A stretch of 46,861 bases of DNA. It comes from Methanobacteriota archaeon (lineage in GTDB: Archaea > Halobacteriota > Methanomicrobia > Methanomicrobiales > Methanomicrobiaceae). Position 1 is the first letter of the stretch. Each line of letters opens with the position of its first letter. Under the pieces are notes generated by a model. That model saw only the letters and a list, made by a program, of their open reading frames with translations, did no database searches and had not been told where the DNA came from. The DNA is taken from positions 1 to 46,861 of the forward strand of contig JAEWWL010000011.1 of NCBI GenBank assembly GCA_023396365.1, read 5' to 3'. The position numbers were made by a program, and so were the translations under genes. Positions 23,713 through 32,369 of this stretch are shown in pieces.

Positions 23713-24900
23713 TCAGGCCTTTTTTTCCCAGTCACAAAATATTTTTGCGAGCACACTGATGCCTGTTATTATATTGTCCTCATCTGAGTTTGAGAAGTTT
23801 ATCCTTGCAGTATTTTCGCCGCCGCCGTCAACATAAAACGGACTTCCGGGGAGTACTGCGACATTTTTCTCCATTGCCTTTTCAAAAAGCTCCTGAGACG
23901 AAAATCCCTTTGGAAGTGTAATCCAGACAAACATTCCGCCATTGGGGTTTGTATGCGACACTGACTGCGGGAATGTTTCATCCATAAGCTTTGTCATAAG
24001 AGAGCATCTCGATTTATATTCAGAACATATTTTTTGAATATGTGCATCGATATCATTTGTTCTTAAGTATTCTGCAATTATTCTCTGGCTTAAATAATTT
24101 GAATGAAGATCAGATGCCTGCTTTGCAGTTGATATTTTATCGATAATCTCTTCGGGTGCATATATCCAGCCCATTCTCATTCCGGGAGAGACAATTTTGG
24201 AAAACGAGCCTGTTATTACTCCCATGTCAGGGAGGTATTTTTTTACGGGAGCCGGCGTAATTTTATCAAAACTTAATTCACCGTATGCATCATCCTCTAT
24301 AAAGACTGTGTCCTTTTCTTTTAAAATCTCTGCAATCTCTTTTCTTTTTGCTTCTGAGTATGAGATTCCTGACGGGTTTTGTGAGTTTGGAATTCCATAG
24401 AATAACTTTGGATTTTCAGCATCGGTTATTCTTTTAAGCTCATCTGTGTCAGGGCCGTCATCATGAAGTGTTATGGGAAAAAACTCCGGCTCATATAATG
24501 AGAATGCCTGTATTGCACCAAGGTATCCGGGGCGCTCGATTGCTATGGCATCGTCTTTGTCGATGAATACCTTGCCTGTTAAATCAAGGCACTGCTGAGA
24601 GCCGTTTGTTATAAGAATCTGATCAGGATTTGCATTCAGGTTGAATTTTTTATTGTATCTTTCCGCGATAAACTGGCGGAGGGGAAGGTATCCTTCTGTG
24701 TTTGAGTACTGAAGCGCATTTTTGCCGTCAGTTTTTATTACAGTTTCAGCTGCCTTTTTTATTCCTTCGGCATCAATAAGAGAAGGATTGGGAAGCCCTC
24801 CTGCAAAGGAGATTATTTCAGGCCTTTGGGTAACCTTTAGTATTTCTCTTATGAATGACTTTGGCGTCTTTTGTATTCTCTTTGAAAAACAATATTTCAT
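23713..24900 (-). CDS. PLP-dependent aminotransferase, class I/II (LysN/2-aminoadipate type)
   Basis: A 395-residue fold-type I aminotransferase. The PLP lysine is Lys235 in TGSFSKIVSPGMRMGW. Asn175 in NSQNPSG, the Asp/Tyr in EDDAYGELSF (about 203-206) and the carboxylate-binding Arg in ARINFSN complete the site. The opening ISFAGGLPNPSLI and the GYLPLR loop place it with the LysN/ARO8/MocR-catalytic-domain group, which transaminates aromatic, branched-chain or 2-aminoadipate substrates. The exact substrate cannot be read from the sequence. It is a single gene, divergent from pdaD and convergent with pycA. Confidence 0.9.
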   Translation of the reverse strand: MKYCFSKRIQKTPKSFIREILKVTQRPEIISFAGGLPNPSLIDAEGIKKAAETVIKTDGKNALQYSNTEGYLPLRQFIAERYNKKFNLNANPDQILITNGSQQCLDLTGKVFIDKDDAIAIERPGYLGAIQAFSLYEPEFFPITLHDDGPDTDELKRITDAENPKLFYGIPNSQNPSGISYSEAKRKEIAEILKEKDTVFIEDDAYGELSFDKITPAPVKKYLPDMGVITGSFSKIVSPGMRMGWIYAPEEIIDKISTAKQASDLHSNYLSQRIIAEYLRTNDIDAHIQKICSEYKSRCSLMTKLMDETFPQSVSHTNPNGGMFVWITLPKGFSSQELFEKAMEKNVAVLPGSPFYVDGGGENTARINFSNSDEDNIITGISVLAKIFCDWEKKA

Positions 24901-25135
24901 TATGCTTTACATATCTGATCTTTAAATTATAAGAATTTTTAAAATGATTCAGAAAACCGGATTTTAAACCACAACCAAAAAAAAATTTAACCGGAAAATT
25001 TTTAAAAAATCCGGCTGGTAAATTTTGGGATTTACAAAAATATGAATGCAAATAAATTCTCTAAATTTCTTTTCCGGTTCATATAGTTTTAAGAATTCTT
25101 AAATTAAATTAAAAATGGATTTTTAGGTGAAGACA
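24901..25135. promoter_or_regulatory. Divergent region with pdaD promoter and 16-bp palindrome
   Basis: A perfect 16-bp palindrome TTTAAGAATTCTTAAA at 25088-25103 lies directly after a TATA-like TCATATAG (25079-25086) and before the pdaD start, where a repressor would block transcription. AGGTGA at 25125-25130 is five nucleotides before TTG 25136. A similar but imperfect TTTAAATTATAAG...TTTTTAAA lies near the aminotransferase start at about 24921-24945. Confidence 0.55.
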
Positions 25136-25642
25136 TTGGCATCAGGAAATTTTGTACCGAAAAAGGTTTTTTTTACATCGGGATCAGGCTCTCACCAGGA
25201 CAGGCTGACCTCTTTTGAAATGGCGCTGAGGAGAGCTTCAATTGAATGCTATAATCTTGTTGAAGTCAGCTCAATTCTTCCGCCAAAATGTCAGATTGTT
25301 TCAAAACAGGAAGGATTAAAGGAGCTTTTCCCGGGAAGCATTGTTTTCACAGTCATATCCAGATTATCCTCAAATGAGCCGGATAAAAGAATCACTGCAT
25401 CGGTTGGCATGGCGATTCCGAAAAACCCGGAGACTGAATGGGGGTACTTTGCCGAATACCACACTTTTGATGAGACAAAAGAAGAGGCAGGACAATATTC
25501 GGAGATGATTGCCAACAATATGTACAGGGGCATCTCAGACAGGATTCCTGAAAAAACAATGAATGTAACTGAGTCTGCTGTTGTTCCAAAAAACGGGGAC
25601 TGGACAACAACCCTTGCGGCAGCAGTATTTATAATGGAATAA
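25136..25642 (+). CDS. pdaD: Pyruvoyl-dependent arginine decarboxylase
   Basis: A 168-residue proenzyme that cleaves itself between two serines in NLVEVSSILPPKCQ (Ser45/Ser46 with this start), giving a beta subunit and an alpha subunit with an N-terminal pyruvoyl group. It decarboxylates arginine to agmatine for polyamines and, in archaea, agmatine-type tRNA modification. The later IPKNPETEWGYFAEYH segment holds the catalytic glutamate region. I prefer TTG 25136 to GTG 25127, because that GTG is within the AGGTGA Shine-Dalgarno sequence. The protein ends AAAVFIME, close to other family members. Monocistronic. Confidence 0.93.
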   Translation: MASGNFVPKKVFFTSGSGSHQDRLTSFEMALRRASIECYNLVEVSSILPPKCQIVSKQEGLKELFPGSIVFTVISRLSSNEPDKRITASVGMAIPKNPETEWGYFAEYHTFDETKEEAGQYSEMIANNMYRGISDRIPEKTMNVTESAVVPKNGDWTTTLAAAVFIME

Positions 25643-25858
25643 TTTTTTTTCTTTTTTGTTATTCTTTCATTTTTTTATCAATTTTTTTATGTTTCATTTT
25701 TTTTTCACTTTTTTTATGTTTCATTTTTTTTTCACTTTTTTTTTGTTTCACTTTTTTTTTGTTTCATTTGTTTAATTTTTTTTCCGGCTCACCTGATGTA
25801 ATCCGAAAAAAAATGTTTTATCTTTTTTTTGCAGGGGATTTCCGGAATTGAAATATTT
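25643..25858 (+). terminator. Long T-rich terminator region with repeated TTTCA blocks
   Basis: About 130 bp of oligo-T runs (up to 10 T) broken by ATGTTTCA, TTTCAC or GTTTCA recur at about 25-bp spacing (25690-25770). On the plus strand this follows pdaD and should stop transcription. The last 60 bp contain no clear signal for the convergent gene that ends at 25859. Confidence 0.6.
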
Positions 25859-27637
25859 TTAATGGACAAATCTTTTTGAATCTGTATCAATATCAACAAT
25901 GAACGGCTTTTTGGATTTCATCGCCTTTATAAGAGCCGGCTTTAAATCTTTAGGCTTTACAACACGTATGCCGTCGCCGCCGCAGTTTCTGGCAAATCCG
26001 GCAAAGTCAGGATTTTTTAGATCGGTTGCATAATTTTCGTATTTCTCCATCATCTGCTCAACCTGTATCATTCCAAGCTGTCTGTTTGACAAAATTACAA
26101 CAATTATTGGAAGGTCATACTTTACAGCTGTTATAAAATCTGACATCGCCATTGAAAATCCGCCGTCGCCTGTTATGCAGAATACGTCCTTTTTAGGCCA
26201 TGCGATCTTTGCCGCAATCGCCGCAGGAAGACCAAAGCCCATCGTTCCAAGATAGCCTGACATTGCAAAAGCCTGCTTTCTCATCCGGAAATTTCTTCCA
26301 AACCACCACTGGTTCTCACCGACATCCAAAGCTATTGCAGAGTCAGGAGAGATTATCTCAGAGAGTATTTTCATAATATAAGGCGGCCTTATCGGAGTTT
26401 TGGTCTCATCAGCCTCAAGAAGAAGAGTTTTTTCCCATTTCTCTTTCTCTTTTTTTATCCTGCTTTGGATTTCATCATCCTCTTTTTCTTTTAAAATCTC
26501 CCTTAGTTTTGGCAGAACAGCAGAGCAGTTGCCCCAAAGCGAGATCCCGTCACTGCTTTTTTCAAGCTTTACCGGATTTATATCAATCTGAATGGTTTTT
26601 TTGTCTGTTGGCACATTTGTAAGCTGTGAATAGCCGACACCGGCTGTAATTAAAAGATCAGAGCTGTTTACAAAATCCCTTGCATGCGGAGTTCCGACTG
26701 AGCCGAGTATTCCAACGCTCCATTTGTCATACTCAGAGATAATTCCTTTTGCGCGAAATGTTGTTGCAACCGGAGCCTTGATTTTTTCTGCAAGCGCCAG
26801 GACCTCATCCCCGCAGTCCTTACACCCCCAGCCGATAATAATCACAGGCTTTTTGGCCTTATCTATTAACTCTGCAGCAGTTTTTAGGGATTTTTCATCA
26901 GGAGAAATCATAAAATTGTCAAGGCAGCTCTCTTTTTTGCACAATTTTTCGTCAATTATCTCTTTTTGGATATTGTTTGGAACAGAAATTTGTGAGACGC
27001 CTTTATGCAGAATCGAAAATTTCAGCGCCTTTGTAAGAAGCAAAAGAGCCATGTGTTTATCATAAATTGTATTGTTGTAAACCGTAAGCGGCCTGAAAAA
27101 TGCATCCTGATCAATCTCCTGTATGCCGCCAGGGCCTGTATACTGTGCTCTTACCTGCCCGTTTATTGAAATTACAGATGCACTATCCTCTTTTGCATCA
27201 TAAAGGCCGGTTGCAAGATTGGTCGCCCCGGGACCTGCAATAGTTAAGCATGCGGCGATTTTTCCGGTGAACTTGTTGTAGGCTGATGCAGCCATTGCGG
27301 CGTTCTCCTCATGCCTTACAACAATATATTTAATTTTCTTATTTTTTCTAATAGCCTCAACTATTCCAAGTGAAGAAGTTCCCGGAAGACCAAAGACTAC
27401 ATCAACACCCCATCTTAAAAGCTCTGAGACCATCGCATCAGAGACGGTTGTTTTAATTTCTCCTTTTTTTGCATCCTCTTTTAATATGCTAAAGGCCGTT
27501 TTGTCAGCACCGCATACCGGGCACTTCCACTCTGCCGGAAGGTTTTCAAAGAGTGTTCCTTCCTTTATACCCCCGGCACTCTCACCTTTTTGCTCATCGT
27601 ATACATAGCCGCATACCCTGCATTGTAATTTCTGCAT
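25859..27637 (-). CDS. Rubredoxin / pyruvate oxidase-like TPP enzyme fusion
   Basis: A 592-residue protein with two joined parts. Residues 1-52 are a complete rubredoxin with both iron knuckles (CRVCGYVYD and CPVCGADK). After a short linker comes a full ThDP-dependent enzyme of the PoxB/acetolactate-synthase type. It has a Pyr domain with the cofactor glutamate in RHEENAAMAASAY and AGPGATNLATGL, a middle Rossmann-like domain, and a PP domain with GDGGFSMAMSDF...NRQLGM. The PP part and GIRVVKP end resemble bacterial pyruvate oxidase, but the C-terminal lipid-binding helix is absent. The start follows GGTGG by four to five nucleotides. The rubredoxin probably carries electrons from the flavin/ThDP site; substrate pyruvate is likely, not proven. 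Confidence 0.88.
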   Translation of the reverse strand: MQKLQCRVCGYVYDEQKGESAGGIKEGTLFENLPAEWKCPVCGADKTAFSILKEDAKKGEIKTTVSDAMVSELLRWGVDVVFGLPGTSSLGIVEAIRKNKKIKYIVVRHEENAAMAASAYNKFTGKIAACLTIAGPGATNLATGLYDAKEDSASVISINGQVRAQYTGPGGIQEIDQDAFFRPLTVYNNTIYDKHMALLLLTKALKFSILHKGVSQISVPNNIQKEIIDEKLCKKESCLDNFMISPDEKSLKTAAELIDKAKKPVIIIGWGCKDCGDEVLALAEKIKAPVATTFRAKGIISEYDKWSVGILGSVGTPHARDFVNSSDLLITAGVGYSQLTNVPTDKKTIQIDINPVKLEKSSDGISLWGNCSAVLPKLREILKEKEDDEIQSRIKKEKEKWEKTLLLEADETKTPIRPPYIMKILSEIISPDSAIALDVGENQWWFGRNFRMRKQAFAMSGYLGTMGFGLPAAIAAKIAWPKKDVFCITGDGGFSMAMSDFITAVKYDLPIIVVILSNRQLGMIQVEQMMEKYENYATDLKNPDFAGFARNCGGDGIRVVKPKDLKPALIKAMKSKKPFIVDIDTDSKRFVH

Positions 27638-27934
27638 AAAAACCACCATAGAATCTTTTGAATTTAAAATTATCCTTAGTGAGTAGTAACAGATGAAAAA
27701 TATAATAATTCTTCCCTGATGCTGAAAGAAATTTTAGAAAAAATACAAAATCAAAGTTTAACAAATTAAAAAATTAAAAAATTACAAAATTAAAAAATTA
27801 AAAATTTACAAAATTAAAAAATTAAAAATTTACAAATTTAAAATTTACAAAATTAGCAATTTAGCATAATTAGAAGTTTAAAAAATTAAAATTCAGCAAA
27901 ACTAAAAAAATAAAAAAATTTATATGAAAAATTC
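27638..27934 (-). promoter_or_regulatory. AT-only repeat spacer: proS terminator and promoter of the fusion gene
   Basis: This 297-bp gap has no gene. From about 27755 to 27880, ACAAAATTAAAAAATTAAAAATTT-like words repeat many times; on the minus strand these are T-runs just downstream of proS and should act as its terminator. Near 27661-27672 the minus strand reads a TATA-like ATAATTTTAAATT, about 25-30 nt before the likely transcript start of the fusion gene. Confidence 0.5.
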
Positions 27935-29371
27935 TCAGTAGCTTCTTCCAACAAGTGCCGGCTTTGAAGGTTTGCCGCAGATTATGCATGTGCCGCTGTT
28001 ATCCCCGATGTACTCTGATCTGATTTCATTTCCAAGAACGCTTACATCAAGTTTTTCTTCAATCTCATCAGCACACTCTTTGCAGCCGCACCACTGAACA
28101 ATAGAAACAGCGCCATTGTCAACAATTTCCTTTGCCTCGTCAAGAGTAAAGGCAGTCTTAATCTGACCGGATGCCTTTGCTGATGCCCTCTCCTTCATCT
28201 CATCCCTAAATGACAAAAGCTCATCCAAAACACCTCTGGCTGCATCCTCTCTTTTGATTATTGTCTTTTTGCCATAGCGGTTTACAGCCATTATTACCCC
28301 GTTTTCGAGATCCCTTGGGCCGATTTCAATTCTTAAGGGAACACCTCTCATCTCCCAGTGATAGTATTTTGCACCGGGGCGAAGCTCTCTTGAATCAGTC
28401 TTCACGCGAAGGCCAACAGACTTTAGCTCTTTTTCAAGGCTTTGTGATGCTGCCAAAACCTCCTCTGCGTTTTTCTTAATAATAATCGGGACAATTACAA
28501 CCTGAAGAGGTGCAACCTCAGGCGGAAGTACAAGACCCTTGTCATCACCATGAACACTGATTAATGCGGCAATGCATCTTTCGGATATTCCATAGCAGGT
28601 CTGGAATGCAAGCTTCTGCTCTCCGTTTTCATCCTCGTATTTTAAGTCAAAGGTCTTTGAAAAGTTGTCTCCGAGATGATGAACTGTTCCAACCTGAAGC
28701 GTCTTTCCATCCGGCATTATGGCATCGGCAGCCATCGTGTAATCAGCACCAGGGAATTTGTCCCATTCAGGGCGCTTTGAAAAGATGATTGGAACACAGA
28801 TTCTCTCATAAAATTCCTTATATAATGAGATAGCCTCTTCAACCTGGTTTTTTGCATCATCCCATGTTGCATGGACAGTGTGAGCCTCTTTAAAGGATGT
28901 AATCTCACGAAGCCTGATAAGAGGGCGTGTGTGCTTTGTCTCGTACCTGAATGTGTTTACAATCTGGTAGAGCTTAAGCGGAAGATCCGCATGAGAACGC
29001 ACCCAGAGTGCATACATTGGATAAATGGCAGTTTCGCTTGTCGGTCTTAATGCAAGCTTTACATCAAGCTCGGTTCTTCCGCCGTGCGTAACCCAGTAAA
29101 CCTCATCCTCAAAGCCTTTAATGTGCTCTGCCTCTTTCATGAACTCATTTTCAGGGATAAGAAGCGGAAACAAAGTCTCTGCATGATCCCTGTCAAGAAG
29201 CTCACGAAGAATATTGTATGCTGACCTTCTAAGGGAAAAGCCATGCGGAAACCACACATAAAGACCTTTTACCGGATAACGAACATCCATTATCTCGGCA
29301 CGCCACAAAATTTCATTGTACCATTCACTGAATTTCTCTTTTAGGGGAAGTGCTCCGCTCTCTTCTGCCAT
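27935..29371 (-). CDS. proS: Prolyl-tRNA synthetase (archaeal/eukaryotic type)
   Basis: A 478-residue class IIa synthetase that charges tRNA-Pro. Class II motifs are present: motif 1 region GFSLRRSAYNILRELLD, motif 2 FRYETKHTRPLIRLREI preceded by LRPTSETAIYPMY, and motif 3 YYHWEMRGVPLRIEIGPRDLE extended into the anticodon-binding domain. The C-terminal zinc-binding domain carries CGCKEC and CIICGKP and ends with the conserved aromatic tail GRSY. No editing INS domain is present, as expected for the archaeal type. It starts two bases after the SpoIIM-like gene stop, so the three minus-strand genes from 30786 may form an operon. Confidence 0.96.
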   Translation of the reverse strand: MAEESGALPLKEKFSEWYNEILWRAEIMDVRYPVKGLYVWFPHGFSLRRSAYNILRELLDRDHAETLFPLLIPENEFMKEAEHIKGFEDEVYWVTHGGRTELDVKLALRPTSETAIYPMYALWVRSHADLPLKLYQIVNTFRYETKHTRPLIRLREITSFKEAHTVHATWDDAKNQVEEAISLYKEFYERICVPIIFSKRPEWDKFPGADYTMAADAIMPDGKTLQVGTVHHLGDNFSKTFDLKYEDENGEQKLAFQTCYGISERCIAALISVHGDDKGLVLPPEVAPLQVVIVPIIIKKNAEEVLAASQSLEKELKSVGLRVKTDSRELRPGAKYYHWEMRGVPLRIEIGPRDLENGVIMAVNRYGKKTIIKREDAARGVLDELLSFRDEMKERASAKASGQIKTAFTLDEAKEIVDNGAVSIVQWCGCKECADEIEEKLDVSVLGNEIRSEYIGDNSGTCIICGKPSKPALVGRSY

Positions 29372-29372
29372 A

Positions 29373-29948
29373 TCAGACTCCTTGAATCACTAAATTTATG
29401 ATTTGGGGCGTAATAAATGCCTCTGTAACCGCCGCCAGAGCAAGAAGGGGGATTACAATCATAATAAATTTCCCGGCAAGAATTTTTGCATCCTCTGCCG
29501 CATCGCCATGCCCTTTTAATTCTGAATACAATGAATCAGAAAGCAAAAGTCCAAGCCCTGCCGCTATCAAAAATGCAGGAATCTCCATTATTCCGTGAGG
29601 AATCAGTGATGCCATAATAGGAAGCGCTCCTTTTAAGTCCGATGCATAGCTTATGACAAACCCGATTATCATGCCGTTGGTCATTAGAATAAAAAGCGTC
29701 AGAAGGCCAAATGTCGCCCCGCCGATAAACAGCAGCAAAGACGCCTCAAGATTATTCAGAAAAAGCTTTAGTGAAAGTATAGCAGCGTTGTCATCGGCAA
29801 CGAAGGAGTACATTTCATTCTGAAGGGAAGCCATAATGCTTTGTGCCATTGCATCGTCTTGCGCAAGATATGCCGCTCCCAAAATTCCAAAAATTAAAAA
29901 TACTGCTGATGAGGCCACAACCGCTTTTAAAAGACTGCTATCAAACAT
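29373..29948 (-). CDS. SpoIIM-family membrane protein
   Basis: A 191-residue integral membrane protein with about five TM helices and the family hallmark LIPHGIMEIPAFLIAAGLGLLL (about residues 114-135). The name comes from Bacillus stage II sporulation protein M, but archaeal members have no sporulation role and no known activity. It overlaps the DUF63 gene by 8 nt and is followed by proS after one base, so it is the middle gene of a tight minus-strand cluster. Confidence 0.9.
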   Translation of the reverse strand: MFDSSLLKAVVASSAVFLIFGILGAAYLAQDDAMAQSIMASLQNEMYSFVADDNAAILSLKLFLNNLEASLLLFIGGATFGLLTLFILMTNGMIIGFVISYASDLKGALPIMASLIPHGIMEIPAFLIAAGLGLLLSDSLYSELKGHGDAAEDAKILAGKFIMIVIPLLALAAVTEAFITPQIINLVIQGV

Positions 29949-30786
29949 ACAGAATCATCCTGACCATGTCACGAATACCAGGCGCCATTCCAACCATTAT
30001 CATTGCAAACAAAATCAGATGCCAGAATGCCTGGCTTCCTTCTTTTCGATACATCTCAAGGATATAAATTCCGGGAATTACAACGGCAAGCTTTAGTGCA
30101 AACATTGAAAATGCTGTTCCGGTCGCCTCGATTAAAAATGATCCCGCTACATGCTGTTCGACATAAGCAACCTCATGAAGATCGATTCCAAAACTTGTTG
30201 CGCTTGCATCAAGCAGATGGCCGAAGATTAAAAGCTTATACAAAATGTCAGAGACATATTCCCATTTGAAAATGTATCGCAAAAGGCAGTAGACTGCAAA
30301 TGAGGTGACAGATGCCATCGAAAGAATTGCTGCCATCACATACAGATTTAGCTGCGTCTCAAAAAGCCCGACCCATACAAGAACCACAAGAGCCGCCGCG
30401 CATGCAATTATACCGGCTGCCGCAAATCCATGACTGTAATTTCTCATTAATTTTCTGCCCTCAAGAAATCTTGAGAGATAAAGTGAAATTATCGCATAGA
30501 AAAATATTACAAAATAAATCAGTGGCGTAATTAAAAGAATGTACCACGGGTAGGGAATTATTCCGCAGTCCTCAACAACCCTTAAAAGGCCTCCGAGGAT
30601 TACAAACGGAATAAGAGCAAGGACAAATTCCTTGTTTATGCTGATTCCTGACTTTGTAAGCCAGCGATATACAAGATAAACGGCGATTATTAAAATGGCT
30701 GCATAAGTCAGGGTGTCAACCAGAGTATATGCCTCTCCGTTGATTATCGGATCAACGTAATATTTGTATATAAAATCCCCAATCAT
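29941..30786 (-). CDS. DUF63 family polytopic membrane protein
   Basis: A 281-residue membrane protein with about seven to eight TM helices. Typical DUF63 features are ALIPFVILGGLLRVVEDCG, PWYILLITPLIYFVIFF, the charged intramembrane pattern FGHLLDASATSFGIDLHEVAYVEQHV and the end GMAPGIRDMVRM. The conserved His/Asp/Glu residues in the HLLDASAT...HEV segment suggest an enzyme or metal site within the membrane. Function is unknown. It heads the DUF63-SpoIIM-proS cluster and starts only 14 bp from the divergent egsA. Confidence 0.9.
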   Translation of the reverse strand: MIGDFIYKYYVDPIINGEAYTLVDTLTYAAILIIAVYLVYRWLTKSGISINKEFVLALIPFVILGGLLRVVEDCGIIPYPWYILLITPLIYFVIFFYAIISLYLSRFLEGRKLMRNYSHGFAAAGIIACAAALVVLVWVGLFETQLNLYVMAAILSMASVTSFAVYCLLRYIFKWEYVSDILYKLLIFGHLLDASATSFGIDLHEVAYVEQHVAGSFLIEATGTAFSMFALKLAVVIPGIYILEMYRKEGSQAFWHLILFAMIMVGMAPGIRDMVRMILYV

Positions 30787-30822
30787 TTATTGATAAAATA
30801 ATGAGCGCAGATGGTATAAAAG
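30767..30822. promoter_or_regulatory. Overlapping divergent promoters of egsA and the DUF63 gene
   Basis: TATATAAAA at 30767-30775 is centred about 29 nt before the egsA ATG (30801) but lies inside the DUF63 coding sequence. On the minus strand CTTTTATACC (30813-30822) is centred about 30 nt before the DUF63 ATG (30786) but lies inside egsA. The start codons are only 14 bp apart, and neither has a Shine-Dalgarno site. Confidence 0.6.
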
Positions 30823-31880
30823 TACTCAAAAAACCCCTGTTTGATAAATCGAGATGGATGCAGATGCCAAGGGACATCCTAATCGGCCACGGGGCAATAG
30901 AACAGCTTCCAAAAGTCTGCGAAGATCTGCATCTTGGAAAATCTGCTCTTATTATCGCCGGTGAAAACACAATGAAAGCAGCCGGAGGACATGCACAGGA
31001 CCTCCTTTCAGACAATTACAGCGTTGATGTCTTTACTGCACAAAACATATCCTTAGAGACAATAAAAAATGCGGAGAACGCCGCTGTGGGATTTGATTTC
31101 ATTCTTGGCGTTGGCGGCGGAAAGGCAATTGATCTTGCAAAAATAGTCTCTTATAATCTTGACTGCCAGTTCATAAGCGTCCCTACAGCAGCATCGCATG
31201 ACGGAATTGCATCATCGCGTGCATCAGTCCCGACAGCCGGCGGCAGTGTCTCAATGGATGCCCATCCGCCCCATGCGGTTGTTGCGGATACAGAAATTAT
31301 TGCAAAGGCGCCTCATAAGCTGATGGCTTCAGGCTGCGCTGATATAATCTCAAACCATACCGCAATCTTAGACTGGGAGCTCTCGCACAGAGTCAAAGGC
31401 GAGCCTATCAGTGAATATGCGGCAGCACTTTCAAAGATGACTGCCGATATTCTTGTAAAAAATGCGCATCTTATTTATCCGGGTTCAGAGGAGGGTGCAT
31501 GGATTGTCATAAAAGCGCTTGTCTCATCAGGCGTTGCAATGAGCATTGCGGGATCTTCAAGGCCGGCATCAGGTGCAGAGCATAAATTCAGCCATGCGCT
31601 TGACATTCTCTCTCCTGACAAGGGTCTTCACGGTGAGCAGTGCGGAATAGGCTCTATTATGACTATGTACCTTCACGGCGGAGACTGGAGAGAGATAAGA
31701 AAATCCTTAACAGACATTGGTGCACCGACAACACCAAAAGAGCTTGGCATCGATGATGAGACTGCTGTTGAGGCTTTGATGATGGCAAAAACAATAAGGC
31801 CGGAGAGGTTTACAATTCTTGACATGGGCCTTGAGAAAGACTGTGCACGAAAGCTTGTAAAAATGCTCTATAAGGACTGA
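30801..31880 (+). CDS. egsA: sn-Glycerol-1-phosphate dehydrogenase [NAD(P)]
   Basis: A 359-residue enzyme that reduces dihydroxyacetone phosphate to sn-glycerol 1-phosphate, the backbone of archaeal ether lipids. Signatures are the Rossmann GVGGGKAIDLAK (about 98-109), the substrate loop SVPTAASHDGIASSRAS, and zinc ligands in SGCADIISNH, ASGAEHKFSHALD and LHGEQCGIG. The length is slightly above the usual 345-350 because of an N-terminal leader MSADGIKVLKKPLFDK. A strong TATA box 29 nt upstream supports a leaderless start at this ATG. Its 30 downstream bases lead to the UPF0179 gene, which is probably cotranscribed. Confidence 0.95.
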   Translation: MSADGIKVLKKPLFDKSRWMQMPRDILIGHGAIEQLPKVCEDLHLGKSALIIAGENTMKAAGGHAQDLLSDNYSVDVFTAQNISLETIKNAENAAVGFDFILGVGGGKAIDLAKIVSYNLDCQFISVPTAASHDGIASSRASVPTAGGSVSMDAHPPHAVVADTEIIAKAPHKLMASGCADIISNHTAILDWELSHRVKGEPISEYAAALSKMTADILVKNAHLIYPGSEEGAWIVIKALVSSGVAMSIAGSSRPASGAEHKFSHALDILSPDKGLHGEQCGIGSIMTMYLHGGDWREIRKSLTDIGAPTTPKELGIDDETAVEALMMAKTIRPERFTILDMGLEKDCARKLVKMLYKD

Positions 31881-31910
31881 TGAAATAATTAAAATTCGGG
31901 GAGTCTTGCA

Positions 31911-32369
31911 ATGACAGAGAATCATATAAGAATTACTCTTATTGGAAAAGCGCTCGCAAAGCCGGGTGATGAATTCATCTACAAAGGTGATCTGCCGGGC
32001 TGCGAGGGATGCAGGATGTACAAGGTCTGCAACAATCTTGTTCCAAAGAGAAGATACAGGATAATCGGGCTTAAAAACAACAACATCTTATCCTGCAATG
32101 TACATTATGAGGGAGTCTGCGCTGTTGAGGTCATACAAGCCCCTGTTGCAACATTCATCGACAACAAAAAAGCAATTCTTAATTCTGAAATTATCTATGA
32201 GCCTTCATGCACAGAAACCGGATGCGAAAATTACGATATCTGCCTTGCTGAGGGCCTGACTGAGGGCGGGCGCTATCTTATAACATCTGTTTTTGAAAAC
32301 ATGAAAAAATCAGGGTGCAAAAAAAACAGAAGCTTAAAAAAAGTTGAATTAAATCCTGTCAATGATTAA
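31911..32369 (+). CDS. UPF0179 family cysteine-rich protein
   Basis: A 152-residue archaeal protein of the UPF0179 type (ITLIGKALAKPGDEFIYKGDLPGCEGCRMYKVCNNLVPKRRY...). Cysteines occur as CEGC-x4-C (about 25-32), C in LSCNVHYEGVC, and CTETGCENYDIC (about 103-114), arranged like a metal or Fe-S site. The activity is not established. GGGGAG about ten bases before the ATG serves as Shine-Dalgarno. It is 30 bp after egsA, and its end overlaps the convergent ADP-ribosylglycohydrolase by 4 bp. Confidence 0.9.
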   Translation: MTENHIRITLIGKALAKPGDEFIYKGDLPGCEGCRMYKVCNNLVPKRRYRIIGLKNNNILSCNVHYEGVCAVEVIQAPVATFIDNKKAILNSEIIYEPSCTETGCENYDICLAEGLTEGGRYLITSVFENMKKSGCKKNRSLKKVELNPVND

